Assembly (NCBI RefSeq): GCF_044628455.1
Contig: NZ_JBIYZW010000003.1
Location: forward strand, 620,001-684,000
Direction: 5' to 3'
DNA length: 64,000 nucleotides
DNA from: Solirubrum sp044628455
GTDB lineage: Bacteria; Bacteroidota; Bacteroidia; Cytophagales; Hymenobacteraceae
Shown here: one piece after another, positions 26,687 to 35,208 of the stretch
Layout of the letters: each line of letters begins with the position of its first letter
Position numbering within the stretch: position 1 is the first letter of the stretch
Notes under the pieces: model-generated
The model's database searches: none
What the model was told of the DNA's origin: nothing
The model's input: only the letters and a program-made list of their open reading frames with translations
Program-made: the position numbers and the translations under genes

Positions 26687-26705
26687 GGGTGAGGCGTGGG
26701 CTGCT

Positions 26706-27560
26706 TTACTGCGGGCGGGCCGAAGTTCCACCCATGAAATCGAGCAAATCCTGGGTCAAGCGGTCCTTGTCGGTGATGAACAGGCCGTGCGGGGCGCCGT
26801 CGTAGCGGATGTAACGGGCCTGGGGCAGCAGCCGGGCGGTTTGGTCGCCGCTGGCCTCGATGGGCACGGTTTCGTCCTTGGTGCCGTGGATGATGAGCGT
26901 GGGCACCGTCATGGCTTGCACGTCGGACCGGAAGTCGGTGCTGCTGAAGGCCTTGGCGCACTCCCCGGTGGCGTGGGGCGAAGCCGGCAAACACAGCAGC
27001 TGCATCCAGTCGAGGGTGGCCTGGCTCACGGGGTGGCTGATGAGGCCCTGGCCGTAGAACTTCTTGCCAAACGCCTGCAGGAAGTCGGGGCGGTCCTGGC
27101 GCAGGCCGTCGATGATCTTGTCGAACTCGGCCTGCGGCACCCCGGTCGGGTTATCGTCGGTTTTGAGCAGGTAGGGCGTCACGGCCGATACCAGCACGGC
27201 CCGGCTCACGCGGGCGCTGCCGTAGCGGCTCAGGTAGCGCACCACCTCGCCGCCACCCATCGAAAAGCCCACCAGCGTCACGTTCTGCAGGTTCAGGCCT
27301 TCGAGCAGGGCGTGCAGGTCGGCGGCCAGTACGTCGTAGTCGTAGCGGCCCCAGGGCTTGTCCGACTTGCCGAAGCCGCGCCGGTCGTAGGCCACTACGC
27401 GCTTGCCGTGGTGGGCCAGTGCGTGCGACTGATGCTCCCACATCTGGTGGTCGGCGGGCCAGCCGTGAATCAGCACCACCGGGTCGCCCTGGCCCCAGTC
27501 CTGGTAGAAGATGTTGACGTCGTTGCCCTGGGCGTCCTGGCCAGCTTTAAGGTAGCTCAT
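26706..27560 (-). CDS. Alpha/beta hydrolase, cofactor-free haloperoxidase / arylesterase type
   Basis: 284 residues from the ATG at 27560. Oxyanion region LIHGWPADHQMWEHQ near 30-44, YDRRGFGKSD near 59, nucleophile elbow GFSMGGGE with the serine near residue 99, acid in LIIHGTKDETVP and the histidine in DGAPHGLF near the C-terminus. The set is the complete Ser-Asp-His triad of the non-heme chloroperoxidase/arylesterase group; these act mainly as esterases or perhydrolases. No signal peptide. Divergent from the lipoprotein gene at 27791. Confidence 0.9.
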   Translation of the reverse strand: MSYLKAGQDAQGNDVNIFYQDWGQGDPVVLIHGWPADHQMWEHQSHALAHHGKRVVAYDRRGFGKSDKPWGRYDYDVLAADLHALLEGLNLQNVTLVGFSMGGGEVVRYLSRYGSARVSRAVLVSAVTPYLLKTDDNPTGVPQAEFDKIIDGLRQDRPDFLQAFGKKFYGQGLISHPVSQATLDWMQLLCLPASPHATGECAKAFSSTDFRSDVQAMTVPTLIIHGTKDETVPIEASGDQTARLLPQARYIRYDGAPHGLFITDKDRLTQDLLDFMGGTSARPQ

Positions 27561-27790
27561 GGTGTTGGGTGTGGTTGTGGTGAAAACAGTAAGCTCGGTG
27601 TACTGCGCCGGCCGGCCGGGGGTTGGGGTGGTAGATGCAGCTGCAGAAACGCAATGGCGCCCGGCAAGCCACGAACGACACAAGACGGCAGACGAACCGG
27701 GCCCCGGCGCCGATGAAAAAAATGGGATGCGCCCCGGTCGGCGCCGGCGGCGGTTGTGAGTTCGGCCGGCAGCCCCCACCTTTAGCCCCG

Positions 27791-29047
27791 ATGAGCCGCC
27801 CCTTCCTGCCCCCGTACTGCGCCGCTGCCCTGGCCCTGCTGCTGAGCGCCTGCAACTCCCGCTCCGACCAAAGCACGTCGTCGACCGAAACGGCCCCGCC
27901 CGCAGCCGCGGCAGCCCAGGCACCCGCCGCGGCCACCGACTCGCCCGGCGCCTGGTACCGGCAGTACCGCGGCCTGCTGCCCGGCACCGCCGACAGCATC
28001 ACCCTGCACCTGCAAGCCTGGCCGCGCCTGAGCAACGACACCGAGTCGGCCGGGGTGGCCGCCAGCTACGCCGGCCCCGACGGCCAGCCCTTCGAGCTGA
28101 TGGGCGACTACGAAAGCCCCGCCCGCGCCGACAGCCTGGTGCTGATTGACTACGAGCCCGAGCACCAGACCGGCCCCGATAACCGGGGCATTGTGTGGCG
28201 GCTGCGGCGGCAGGGTTCGAGTCTGCGGGGTACCGTTGGCGGGCGGCCCGTGCAGCTGCGCGAGCGGCAGCCGGCGGGCAGCCTGCGGCTGGCGTCGCGC
28301 TTCTTGCACGATTCGGTGGCCGCTTTTCCCGGGCAGGCCCGCTCGCCCCACGCCCAGCTGCGCCTGCTGGCGCTGCTGCCGACCGGCCCGGGCGCGGCTA
28401 CCGCAACCCTGGCAGCCAATCTGCTCCGCCACCTGCGCGGCGACACCGTGGAAACCCGGCCGGCCCCGTCGATCGACAGCCTGTGGCGGCAGCAGGTGCG
28501 CCGCTATGCCGTGGAGTACCGCCAGGACGCGGCCGGCAGCCGCCCTGCCCCAGGCGACACCGCCAGCTACCCGGCCGGCGGCCTGGGCCTGCGCTACGAC
28601 GACCAGCAGCTGATGCGGGTGCTGTGGAACCAGGCGCCGCTGCTCAGCGTGGGCTTTTTCTCCTACGGGTACACCGGCGGCGCCCACGGCAACTACAACA
28701 CCCGGGTGCAGACCTACGACACGCGCACCGGCCGCCCCTTGCGCTTCGCCGATATCTTCCGCGCCGGCAGCAAGCCGCGCCTCGTGCCGTTGCTCGACCA
28801 GGCCGCCCGCCGCGCCTTCCGCCTCGCCCCGGGTGCCCCGCTCGACGGCCCGCTGTTTGAAAAGCACCTGCCCGCCACCGACAACGTGTTTCTGACCAGC
28901 GGCGGGGCCGTGTTCGTGTACGCGCCCTACGAGGTAGCCTGCTACGCCCAGGGCGAAATCCGCCTGTTCGTGCCCTTCGCCGAGCTGAGCGCGCTGCTGA
29001 AGCCCGGCCTGCCCGTGGGCAACCAGGCGGCTACGGCGGCGCGATAA
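27791..29047 (+). CDS. Lipoprotein with DUF3298-type C-terminal domain
   Basis: 418 residues from the ATG at 27791. The lipobox LLSAC places the lipidated cysteine at residue 21. A low-complexity S/T/A-rich linker follows to about residue 55, then a beta-rich middle domain and a C-terminal DUF3298 (RsiV-like) domain, recognised by YTGGAHGNYNT and the TRTGRPLRFADIF segment. In RsiV this domain binds lysozyme; for the Bacteroidota lipoproteins the ligand is unknown. It should be anchored in the periplasm or outer membrane. The start is chosen so that the signal peptide is N-terminal; a longer frame begins upstream. Confidence 0.85.
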   Translation: MSRPFLPPYCAAALALLLSACNSRSDQSTSSTETAPPAAAAAQAPAAATDSPGAWYRQYRGLLPGTADSITLHLQAWPRLSNDTESAGVAASYAGPDGQPFELMGDYESPARADSLVLIDYEPEHQTGPDNRGIVWRLRRQGSSLRGTVGGRPVQLRERQPAGSLRLASRFLHDSVAAFPGQARSPHAQLRLLALLPTGPGAATATLAANLLRHLRGDTVETRPAPSIDSLWRQQVRRYAVEYRQDAAGSRPAPGDTASYPAGGLGLRYDDQQLMRVLWNQAPLLSVGFFSYGYTGGAHGNYNTRVQTYDTRTGRPLRFADIFRAGSKPRLVPLLDQAARRAFRLAPGAPLDGPLFEKHLPATDNVFLTSGGAVFVYAPYEVACYAQGEIRLFVPFAELSALLKPGLPVGNQAATAAR

Positions 29048-29160
29048 CGGGCTGGTTGCCCACGGGTTAAGGGCTGGGCGTTAGGGTAGCTTAAGGTATA
29101 ATGAATAGATAATCCGGTACTTTGCGCCCGGAAGGCAGCGGCGGACTGCTGCAACCCGGC

Positions 29161-29970
29161 ATGGAACACGTTCACCCGATACCGCCCCATTCGCCCCTGC
29201 ACGCGGCCGTGCAGCTGTGCTGGCAGCTGGACCGGCACGACCCCGTGGCCATTCGGGAAACCATCATGCCCAAGGGTACGGTTGAGCTGATCTTCAACCT
29301 GAACGACTCCGCCGCCATGGAGGCCCGGATTGGCCCGCGCCTGTACCAGGTGCCGCGCTGCTTTATCAACGGCTTCAACTCCTGCCCGGTGCAGCTGGCG
29401 CTGCCCCAGTCGCACCTGCTGTTCGGCGTCGTGTTTCAGCCCACGGCCCTGCGCAGCATCTTCAACGTTGAGGCGCCCGACTTCAGCAACCAGTGCATCG
29501 ACATGAGCCTAGTGGATGCCGGCCTCGACCAGCTCTGGCACCAGCTGGGCGAGCTGCCGGACTTTGCCGGGCGCGTGGCCGCGTTTACCGGCTGGCTGCT
29601 CCAGCGCCTGCCCAGCCTCAGCGCCCAGGAGCGGTTTTTCGACCGCTACCTGAGCAATCCGGGCCAGCCGGCGCTGTCGGTGGCGCAGCTTTCCGACCTG
29701 CTGTGCTACTCGCCGCGCCACCTCACGCGCAAGCTGCAGGCCCTGGTGGGCATGAACACCGAGCGCACCCTGCTCTACAAGAAATATCTGCAGGCCCTGC
29801 ACCTGATGCACGGCTCCGGCCAGTCGCTGACCCAGATTGCCCACGGCTGCCAGTTTACCGACCAGGCCCACTTCAGCAAGACCTTCCGCGCGTTTACCCA
29901 GCTCACACCGCGCGAGTACCTGGCCCTGAAAAGCCACCTGCCCGGGCATATCTATTCGAATGTCCGTTAA
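29161..29970 (+). CDS. AraC family transcriptional regulator
   Basis: 269 residues from the ATG at 29161. The N-terminal region (1-150) is the sensing part with an IMPKGTVELIFNLND segment typical of the DUF6597-like AraC group. The C-terminal AraC DNA-binding domain with two helix-turn-helix units spans about 170-262: LSVAQLSDLLCYSPRHLTRK and LTQIAHGCQFTDQAHFSKTF. The cupin gene follows 65 bp later on the same strand and may be its target or partner. The effector is unknown. Confidence 0.92.
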   Translation: MEHVHPIPPHSPLHAAVQLCWQLDRHDPVAIRETIMPKGTVELIFNLNDSAAMEARIGPRLYQVPRCFINGFNSCPVQLALPQSHLLFGVVFQPTALRSIFNVEAPDFSNQCIDMSLVDAGLDQLWHQLGELPDFAGRVAAFTGWLLQRLPSLSAQERFFDRYLSNPGQPALSVAQLSDLLCYSPRHLTRKLQALVGMNTERTLLYKKYLQALHLMHGSGQSLTQIAHGCQFTDQAHFSKTFRAFTQLTPREYLALKSHLPGHIYSNVR

Positions 29971-30035
29971 ATACAAGTAGGCCCGCGGGCGGGCGCAGAC
30001 CTTTGTAGCACCTCGAACCTACAACCCTCTGCGCT

Positions 30036-30590
30036 ATGAAAACCACCCTGCCCCACGTCATCGAGAACGGCCTCGGTGAAAAGCTCATCTTCCACCGCCT
30101 GGAGCCGGAGCCCGACGGCGACCGGCTGATTGTCGAAAACTTCGTGACGCCCGGCCACGGCCCGCTCATGCACACGCACTGGCTGCAAGATGAGGCCCTG
30201 ACCGTGGTGCGGGGCCAGATGGCCTACGAGGTGCTGGGCCAGCCCGTGCAGTATGCCCAGGCGGGCGAAACCGTGGTGTTCAAGCGCGGCGTGCCCCACC
30301 GCTTCTGGAACTGCGGCACCGACGTGCTGAACTGCACCGGCTGGGTGAAGCCGGCCAACACCCTCGTGTTTTTCCTCTCCGGAATCTACGCGGCCCAGGT
30401 GAAATCGGGCAAGCCCGAGCCCGATGCCTTCGACGCGGCCTACCTGATGACCCGCTACGCCCGCGAATACGACCTGCCGCTGATTCCGAGCTTCGTCAAG
30501 CGCGTCGTGATTCCCACGACCTACCGCGTGGGCCGGCTGCTGGGCAAGTACCGCAAGTTCGCCGACGCGCCTGAGCCGGTGCTGGGGTAG
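30036..30590 (+). CDS. Cupin domain protein
   Basis: 184 residues. A single cupin barrel at about residues 10-110: the first motif GPLMHTHWLQDEALTVVRG supplies H46, H48 and E53 as candidate metal ligands, and the second motif is FKRGVPHRFWN with the last histidine. The C-terminal 70 residues are helical and basic and do not look like a second cupin. Substrate unknown. It follows an AraC regulator gene on the same strand and ends at a perfect hairpin terminator. Confidence 0.88.
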   Translation: MKTTLPHVIENGLGEKLIFHRLEPEPDGDRLIVENFVTPGHGPLMHTHWLQDEALTVVRGQMAYEVLGQPVQYAQAGETVVFKRGVPHRFWNCGTDVLNCTGWVKPANTLVFFLSGIYAAQVKSGKPEPDAFDAAYLMTRYAREYDLPLIPSFVKRVVIPTTYRVGRLLGKYRKFADAPEPVLG

Positions 30591-30614
30591 GAGCGTAGTT
30601 TGCCTCTACATTTG

Positions 30615-30644
30615 AAAGAGCTGTAACGTTCGTTACAGCTCTTT
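30615..30644 (+). terminator. Intrinsic terminator after the cupin gene
   Basis: AAAGAGCTGTAACG pairs perfectly with CGTTACAGCTCTTT (14-bp arms), followed by T residues. Confidence 0.92.
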
Positions 30645-30661
30645 TGCCTTTCCTGCCGCTT

Positions 30662-31204
30662 ATGAAATCCTGGTCAATTGCAATGGGTGTGGCTTTGACT
30701 ATGACTGGCTGCCATCAGGAGACTACGACTCCGGTTGCAATAGCCGAGGGCCGGGTGCAGCTGCAACTTCCCGCAGAGTGGAGCGTCCGTAAGAAATTGC
30801 CGGTCTTTGGCCCCGACTGCTCGTCGTGTTCGGGCAGCGAGTATCAGGAATACTTCGGCCGGGTTTTTCCGGATGGAGTAGTGGTTTCGGTAATCGTCTT
30901 TCCCGCGGGCAACAATAAGCTACCCGAGCTTAAAGGTGAATTGCAGGCTCTAAAGGAGAAGAACCCCTATGCTAAGCCGGAAATACTGGCTGGCAGCGTC
31001 AACCAGCGTAATCGTTCGATTGAAGTCACTTACACCATCAAGGACAAAAGCAGGTACTGCAAAATGGTCAGGTATGTGGGTCGGTACCGGTCTTTGCAAC
31101 TGTTTTATCAGGGCACCGACACCGAGAACTTTAGAAATCAGGTCGAGAACATTCAAAAGTCGGTGCAGGTAGACTCTTGCTTCTTAGACCGCGCAAAGCC
31201 GTGA
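30662..31204 (+). CDS. Small lipoprotein of unknown function
   Basis: 180 residues from the ATG at 30662. A signal peptide with lipobox TMTGC puts the lipidated cysteine at residue 17. The mature part contains a CSSC pair near residue 55 and two further cysteines, and a beta-rich fold resembling other short periplasmic lipoproteins; I recognise no family. Base composition is visibly less GC-rich than the neighbours and codon use is less biased, suggesting recent acquisition. It sits alone between a strong terminator and the rpsA promoter. Confidence 0.8.
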   Translation: MKSWSIAMGVALTMTGCHQETTTPVAIAEGRVQLQLPAEWSVRKKLPVFGPDCSSCSGSEYQEYFGRVFPDGVVVSVIVFPAGNNKLPELKGELQALKEKNPYAKPEILAGSVNQRNRSIEVTYTIKDKSRYCKMVRYVGRYRSLQLFYQGTDTENFRNQVENIQKSVQVDSCFLDRAKP

Positions 31205-31223
31205 TTATCTGAGGCTGAATTCC

Positions 31224-31231
31224 TATCTTTG
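31224..31231 (+). promoter_or_regulatory. -7 promoter element of rpsA
   Basis: TATCTTTG, an exact TAnnTTTG match, leaving a leader of about 110 nt before the rpsA start codon. The long leader may carry autoregulation, as known for rpsA in other bacteria. Confidence 0.65.
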
Positions 31232-31344
31232 CCGCCCCGCCAGGGTGGCGGGCCGGGGCTTAGGCCCTGTGCATCAATAAAAAACGCGTTCCGGAGGCGG
31301 GCCCTGCGCCGGACGTGTACATTCAGGGCCAACTGCACTACATC

Positions 31345-33447
31345 ATGGCAGATTTGCAAGACAACTTCGATTGGGACAACCTCGAAGCCAACAGCTTCGG
31401 CGGTAACTACTCCAAGGAGGAGCGCGCCCGCCTCGAAGAAATGTACGCCGGCACCCTCACCACGGTCGAGGAAGAGCAGGTAGTAAAAGGCACGGTGGTT
31501 TCGGTCAACGACCGCGACGTAATCGTGAACATCGGCTTTAAGTCGGACGGCCTGGTTCCGCGCTCGGAATTCCGCGACCTGACCGACCTCAAGCCCGGTG
31601 ACGAAGTAGAAGTATTCATCGAAGACCAGGAAGATGCCAACGGGCAGCTGATTCTGAGCCGTAAGAAGGCCAAGATCAAGCAGGCTTGGAAAGCCATCTA
31701 CGACGCCCTGGAGTTCGACAACATCCTGGAAGGCGTAGTGAAGCGCCGCACCAAAGGCGGTCTGATCATGGAGCTGGACGGCGTGGAAGCCTTCCTGCCC
31801 GGCTCGCAGATCGACGTGAAGCCCATCCGCGACTTCGACATCTACGTGGGTCGTCGCATGGAAGTGAAAGTGGTGAAAATCAACGCCGCCTTCGACAACG
31901 TGGTAGTTTCGCACAAAGTCCTGATCGAGAAAGACCTCGAGAAGCAGCGCGAAGCCATCCTCAACAACCTGGAGAAAGGCCAGATTCTGGAGGGCGTTAT
32001 CAAGAACATGACCAACTTCGGCGTGTTCATCGACCTCGGCGGCGTCGACGGCCTGCTGCACATCACCGACATCTCGTGGGGCCGTATTGCCCATCCGAGT
32101 GAAGTGCTGCAGCTCGACCAGAAGCTGAACGTAGTAGTGCTCGACTTCGACGAAGCCAAGAAGCGCATCTCGCTGGGCCTGAAGCAGCTGACCCCGCACC
32201 CGTGGGATTCGCTGCCCCAGGACCTGCAGCCCGGCTCGAAAGTGCAGGGCCGCATCGTGAACGTGGCCGACTACGGCGCGTTCATGGAAATCGTCCCCGG
32301 CGTAGAAGGCCTGATCCACGTTTCGGAAATGTCGTGGAGCCAGCACCTGCGCAACCCGCAGGACTTCATCAAGCAGGGCGACGTAGTGGAGGCTCAGATC
32401 CTGACCCTCGACCGCGAAGACCGCAAGATGAGCCTGGGTATCAAGCAGCTGAGCGAAGACCCCTGGACCCGCGCCGATTTCGGTGGCAAGTACGCCGTGG
32501 GCACCAAGCACAACGGCCTGGTGCGCAACCTGACCAACTTCGGCCTGTTCGTAGAGCTGGAAGAAGGAGTTGACGGCCTGGTGCACGTGTCGGACCTGTC
32601 GTGGACCAAGAAGGTGAAGCACCCCTCCGAAATGGTGAAGGTGGGCGACCGTCTGGACGTGGTAGTACTGGAGCTGGACGTGCAGAACCGCCGCCTGGCT
32701 TTGGGCCACAAGCAGCTGGAAGAAAACCCCTGGGATACCTTCCAGACGGTGTTCACCCCCGGCTCGACCCACAAGGCAACCATCACCGAGAAGTCGGACC
32801 GCGGCGCCGTGCTGGAGCTGCCCTACGGCATCGAAGGCTTTGCTTACCCCAAGTCGCTGGTGAAGGAAGACGGCTCGCAGCCCGAGGTTGGCGACTCGCT
32901 CGACTTCAAAGTATCGGAGTTCTCGAAAGATGACCGCCGCATCGTTCTCTCGCACACGGCTACCTACAGCCAGCAGGAGGAGGAAAGCAACCGCGCTTCC
33001 AAGTTCGCCAAGAAGAAGCCGGCCGCTGGTGCTGCCGGGGCCGCTGGCGAAGGCAAAATCAGCGACCTGAAGAAAAACCAGACCGCTGAGAAGTCGACCC
33101 TCGGTGACCTCGACGCTCTGAGCGCCCTGCGCGACAAGCTGATGGGCAACGAGCGCGCCGATGCCGAGCAGAAGCTGTCGGACCGCTCGCCGAAGGCCGC
33201 CAAGGCCGACGAAGCTCCCGAAGCCGAAGGTGGCATCATCGCCGCGGTAACCGGGGCGGCTTCGGCCGCTATCGACAAGGCTAAAGAAGTTGCCGGTGAC
33301 GTAGTAGACGCTGCTACCCACTCCGCCGCTTTCGAAAAGGCCAAGGAAGTAGCCGGCGACGTGGTTGATACCATCACCGAGAAGGTGAAGGACCTGACCG
33401 CCTCGAACGACGAAAACGCCGACGAGAAGAAGGAAGACAAAGCCTAA
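31345..33447 (+). CDS. rpsA: Small ribosomal subunit protein S1
   Basis: 700 residues from the ATG at 31345 (MADLQDNFDWDN). Six S1 RNA-binding domains follow in order, beginning at about residues 45, 130, 213, 298, 385 and 470; examples are GVIKNMTNFGVFIDLGG and GLVRNLTNFGLFVELEEG. S1 binds mRNA and brings it to the 30S subunit. The C-terminal extension (about 555-700) is highly charged and contains a repeated KAKEVAGDVVD motif (twice), longer than in most phyla. Codon use is strongly biased, in line with high expression. Monocistronic, with its own promoter and terminator. Confidence 0.97.
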   Translation: MADLQDNFDWDNLEANSFGGNYSKEERARLEEMYAGTLTTVEEEQVVKGTVVSVNDRDVIVNIGFKSDGLVPRSEFRDLTDLKPGDEVEVFIEDQEDANGQLILSRKKAKIKQAWKAIYDALEFDNILEGVVKRRTKGGLIMELDGVEAFLPGSQIDVKPIRDFDIYVGRRMEVKVVKINAAFDNVVVSHKVLIEKDLEKQREAILNNLEKGQILEGVIKNMTNFGVFIDLGGVDGLLHITDISWGRIAHPSEVLQLDQKLNVVVLDFDEAKKRISLGLKQLTPHPWDSLPQDLQPGSKVQGRIVNVADYGAFMEIVPGVEGLIHVSEMSWSQHLRNPQDFIKQGDVVEAQILTLDREDRKMSLGIKQLSEDPWTRADFGGKYAVGTKHNGLVRNLTNFGLFVELEEGVDGLVHVSDLSWTKKVKHPSEMVKVGDRLDVVVLELDVQNRRLALGHKQLEENPWDTFQTVFTPGSTHKATITEKSDRGAVLELPYGIEGFAYPKSLVKEDGSQPEVGDSLDFKVSEFSKDDRRIVLSHTATYSQQEEESNRASKFAKKKPAAGAAGAAGEGKISDLKKNQTAEKSTLGDLDALSALRDKLMGNERADAEQKLSDRSPKAAKADEAPEAEGGIIAAVTGAASAAIDKAKEVAGDVVDAATHSAAFEKAKEVAGDVVDTITEKVKDLTASNDENADEKKEDKA

Positions 33448-33475
33448 GCGGCCCATTTCCTAGCCCTCAGATCAG

Positions 33476-33508
33476 AAAGCTCCCGGCCCACGCGGTCGGG
33501 AGCTTTTT
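33476..33508 (+). terminator. Intrinsic terminator of rpsA
   Basis: AAAGCTCCCG pairs with CGGGAGCTTT around an 11-nt loop, followed by a T-run. Confidence 0.9.
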
Positions 33509-33605
33509 GTTTGCTTGCAGCCCCGCCGGGCAAGAAAAAAGCGTGCTTCTACTGCCTGAGCGTGTATTAGTTAAGCTGCTGGCGGGCTGTTCGGGGCACG
33601 GGGAA

Positions 33606-33637
33606 GTTGGCCGAAGTCAAAAACAGTTGTAAGTTTG
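33606..33637 (+). promoter_or_regulatory. Promoter of the tRNA-Cys gene
   Basis: TTGG at 33606 and TAAGTTTG at 33630-33637 are 20 bp apart, matching the Bacteroidota -33/-7 spacing. The tRNA starts 20 bp downstream. Confidence 0.65.
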
Positions 33638-33656
33638 CCGTCCCAAGCCCCTACAA

Positions 33657-33727
33657 GGTGACGTGACCGAGTGGCTAGGTAGAGGTCTGCAAAACCTCCT
33701 ACAGCGGTTCGAATCCGCTCGTCACCT
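33657..33727 (+). tRNA. tRNA-Cys, anticodon GCA
   Basis: A complete cloverleaf can be drawn by eye. Acceptor stem GGTGACG pairs with CGTCACC (33720-33726), with discriminator base T at 33727, as expected for tRNA-Cys. The anticodon stem GAGGT/ACCTC encloses CTGCAAA, with GCA at 33689-33691. The T arm has the loop TTCGAAT in a 5-bp stem. The CCA end is not encoded. It is a single tRNA gene with its own promoter. Confidence 0.95.
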
Positions 33728-33881
33728 CTCAACGCCCCGCAGCTCTAGCCAGCTGCGGGGCGTATTGCTTTCGGCCCGGTTGCGCCGGGCTATCCGGCGC
33801 GCAGCGGGCCGTAGCCCGCGGCCCAGCGAGGATTCGGGGCTTTTTATTCGTATCTTCTGCTTCCACCCAGGTTCCCGCGCC

Positions 33882-34550
33882 ATGAATCCCCTTTCCCGCA
33901 TTCATCACAAGGCCAAGCCCGCATTCCTGTTTCTGACGGTTCTCGCCCTCGTGCTGCTGGGAAGTGTGGTTGAAAAGCGGCTGATGCACGACATGAAAAC
34001 GTCGGTGTCGTCGCTTTACCAGGACCGGCTGCTGCCCGCCACGGGCCTGTTCCGGCTCAACGATTTGATGCACGCCAAGCGCCGGCTGGTGGAGGAATAC
34101 CTGGCGCGGCCCTCGGCGGCGCGGCTGCACGCCACCCAAATTGCCGTGGCCGGCCGCAACGTGCAGATCGACTCGCTCATCAGCCGCTACGAAGCTACCT
34201 ACTTGGTAGCCGAGGAGCAGCGCATCTTCGGCCGGTTCCGGGCCGACCTGCGCCGCTACAACGACCTGGAGCACGCGCTGCTGACGGCCGGCGCCCCCGC
34301 CGCCGGGCCGCGGCAACTCAGCCGCGAGTTCGATGCCATTCACGGCGAGCTGGTGCGCCTGAGCGACATTCAACTCAGCGTGGGCGAGGAGCTGTCGGCC
34401 GGCTCGGCCGCCATCGAAGGCAACGCCGTCACGGTAAGCAACCTGCAGATTGGCATCATGCTGGTGCTCACGCTGGCCATTCAGCGCGCCCTGCTGCTCG
34501 ACACGCACCCGCTGATTCCCAAAAGCCTGAAGAACTTCCGCCTGAACTAG
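33882..34550 (+). CDS. Membrane protein with four-helix-bundle chemoreceptor-like sensor domain
   Basis: 222 residues. A membrane helix at residues about 13-30, a helical extracytoplasmic domain of about 150 residues, and a second hydrophobic helix at about 190-205. The segment around DRLLPATGLFRLNDLMHAKRR resembles the four-helix-bundle sensor (4HB_MCP) of chemoreceptors and sensor kinases. There is no HAMP, signalling or kinase domain after the second helix, so the output is missing: it is either a truncated receptor or a stand-alone sensor of the kind seen in Cytophagales. Function otherwise unknown. Confidence 0.7.
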   Translation: MNPLSRIHHKAKPAFLFLTVLALVLLGSVVEKRLMHDMKTSVSSLYQDRLLPATGLFRLNDLMHAKRRLVEEYLARPSAARLHATQIAVAGRNVQIDSLISRYEATYLVAEEQRIFGRFRADLRRYNDLEHALLTAGAPAAGPRQLSREFDAIHGELVRLSDIQLSVGEELSAGSAAIEGNAVTVSNLQIGIMLVLTLAIQRALLLDTHPLIPKSLKNFRLN

Positions 34551-34569
34551 CGGCGCCGGCCGCCGCGGT

Positions 34570-34601
34570 TGGGATGCTGCGGTTCGATGCGGTAACTTTG
34601 G
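34570..34601 (+). promoter_or_regulatory. Promoter before a small exported-protein gene
   Basis: TTGG near 34570 and TAACTTTG at 34594-34601 are about 20 bp apart, a good -33/-7 pair. It lies between the sensor-like gene and the small frame at 34617. Confidence 0.55.
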
Positions 34602-34616
34602 CTGAACGGCTGCCGG

Positions 34617-35039
34617 GTGCGCATCAGCAGCGGCGGCAGTCAGCTCAACTCTCCTTACTTGCCGCACTCTATTTCCTCTTCCTGGCGTAGCCCGTGGGGC
34701 TGGCTGCTCTGCCTGATCTGGGCCAGCTGCCTGCCCTGGGCCGTGGAAGCGGCGCGCCAGCCGGCGCCGCGGGCCGAGCTGCGCCTGCGCGACAACCAGG
34801 AGCCGGCGCGGCTGTGGGCCCTGCCCACCCTGGGGCGGCCCGCCGTGCTGGCAGCCGCCCACTCCCCGCTGTCGCCCGCTTCGGGACCCGGCGCCGGAGT
34901 GCTGCCGCCGCTGCCCCAGTGGTGGCTGGCTGGGAGCCACGCTGGGCTGCGGGCTTTGGGCCTGGGCCTGGCACCCGACGGGAACGTACGCCACCGCGCC
35001 CGGGGCCTGCGCACGGCGCTGTCGCCCAACGGTCCCTAG
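34617..35039 (+). CDS. Possible small exported protein
   Basis: About 140 residues from a GTG near 34617 (a TTG 14 codons later, before PHSISSSWRSPWGW, is equally possible). A hydrophobic stretch GWLLCLIWASCLPWAVEA looks like a signal peptide ending at an AxA-like site, and the remainder is P/A/L-rich with no recognised domain. The main support is the good promoter just upstream and the lack of any other gene in 650 bp; other frames are also open here, so the call is tentative. Confidence 0.35.
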   Translation: MRISSGGSQLNSPYLPHSISSSWRSPWGWLLCLIWASCLPWAVEAARQPAPRAELRLRDNQEPARLWALPTLGRPAVLAAAHSPLSPASGPGAGVLPPLPQWWLAGSHAGLRALGLGLAPDGNVRHRARGLRTALSPNGP

Positions 35040-35208
35040 CCGACCCGAAACCAGAACCGGCTACCGGTTCAACCGGGCCCCGCTGCAAGAGCAGGCGGCC
35101 CCGGCTTACTACGGGTCACAACTTTTTTCCAAGGGCCCTGGCGCCCGTTTCACCGCCCGCCCCGGCCGATACCAGAACCGGCGCGGGCCCTGGTTTTCCT
35201 GTTTCTAC

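Noticed and set aside
31232..31344. Riboswitch in the rpsA leader
   Set aside because: The leader is long enough, but I see no known aptamer motif, and rpsA leaders in other bacteria act through S1 binding.
31153..33456. 767-codon open frame on the minus strand opposite rpsA
   Set aside because: Antisense shadow of rpsA, whose six S1 domains leave no doubt; long antisense frames are common with this codon bias.
33509..33605. Possible small RNA between rpsA and tRNA-Cys
   Set aside because: Only the rpsA terminator and the tRNA promoter are visible; no independent promoter-terminator pair.
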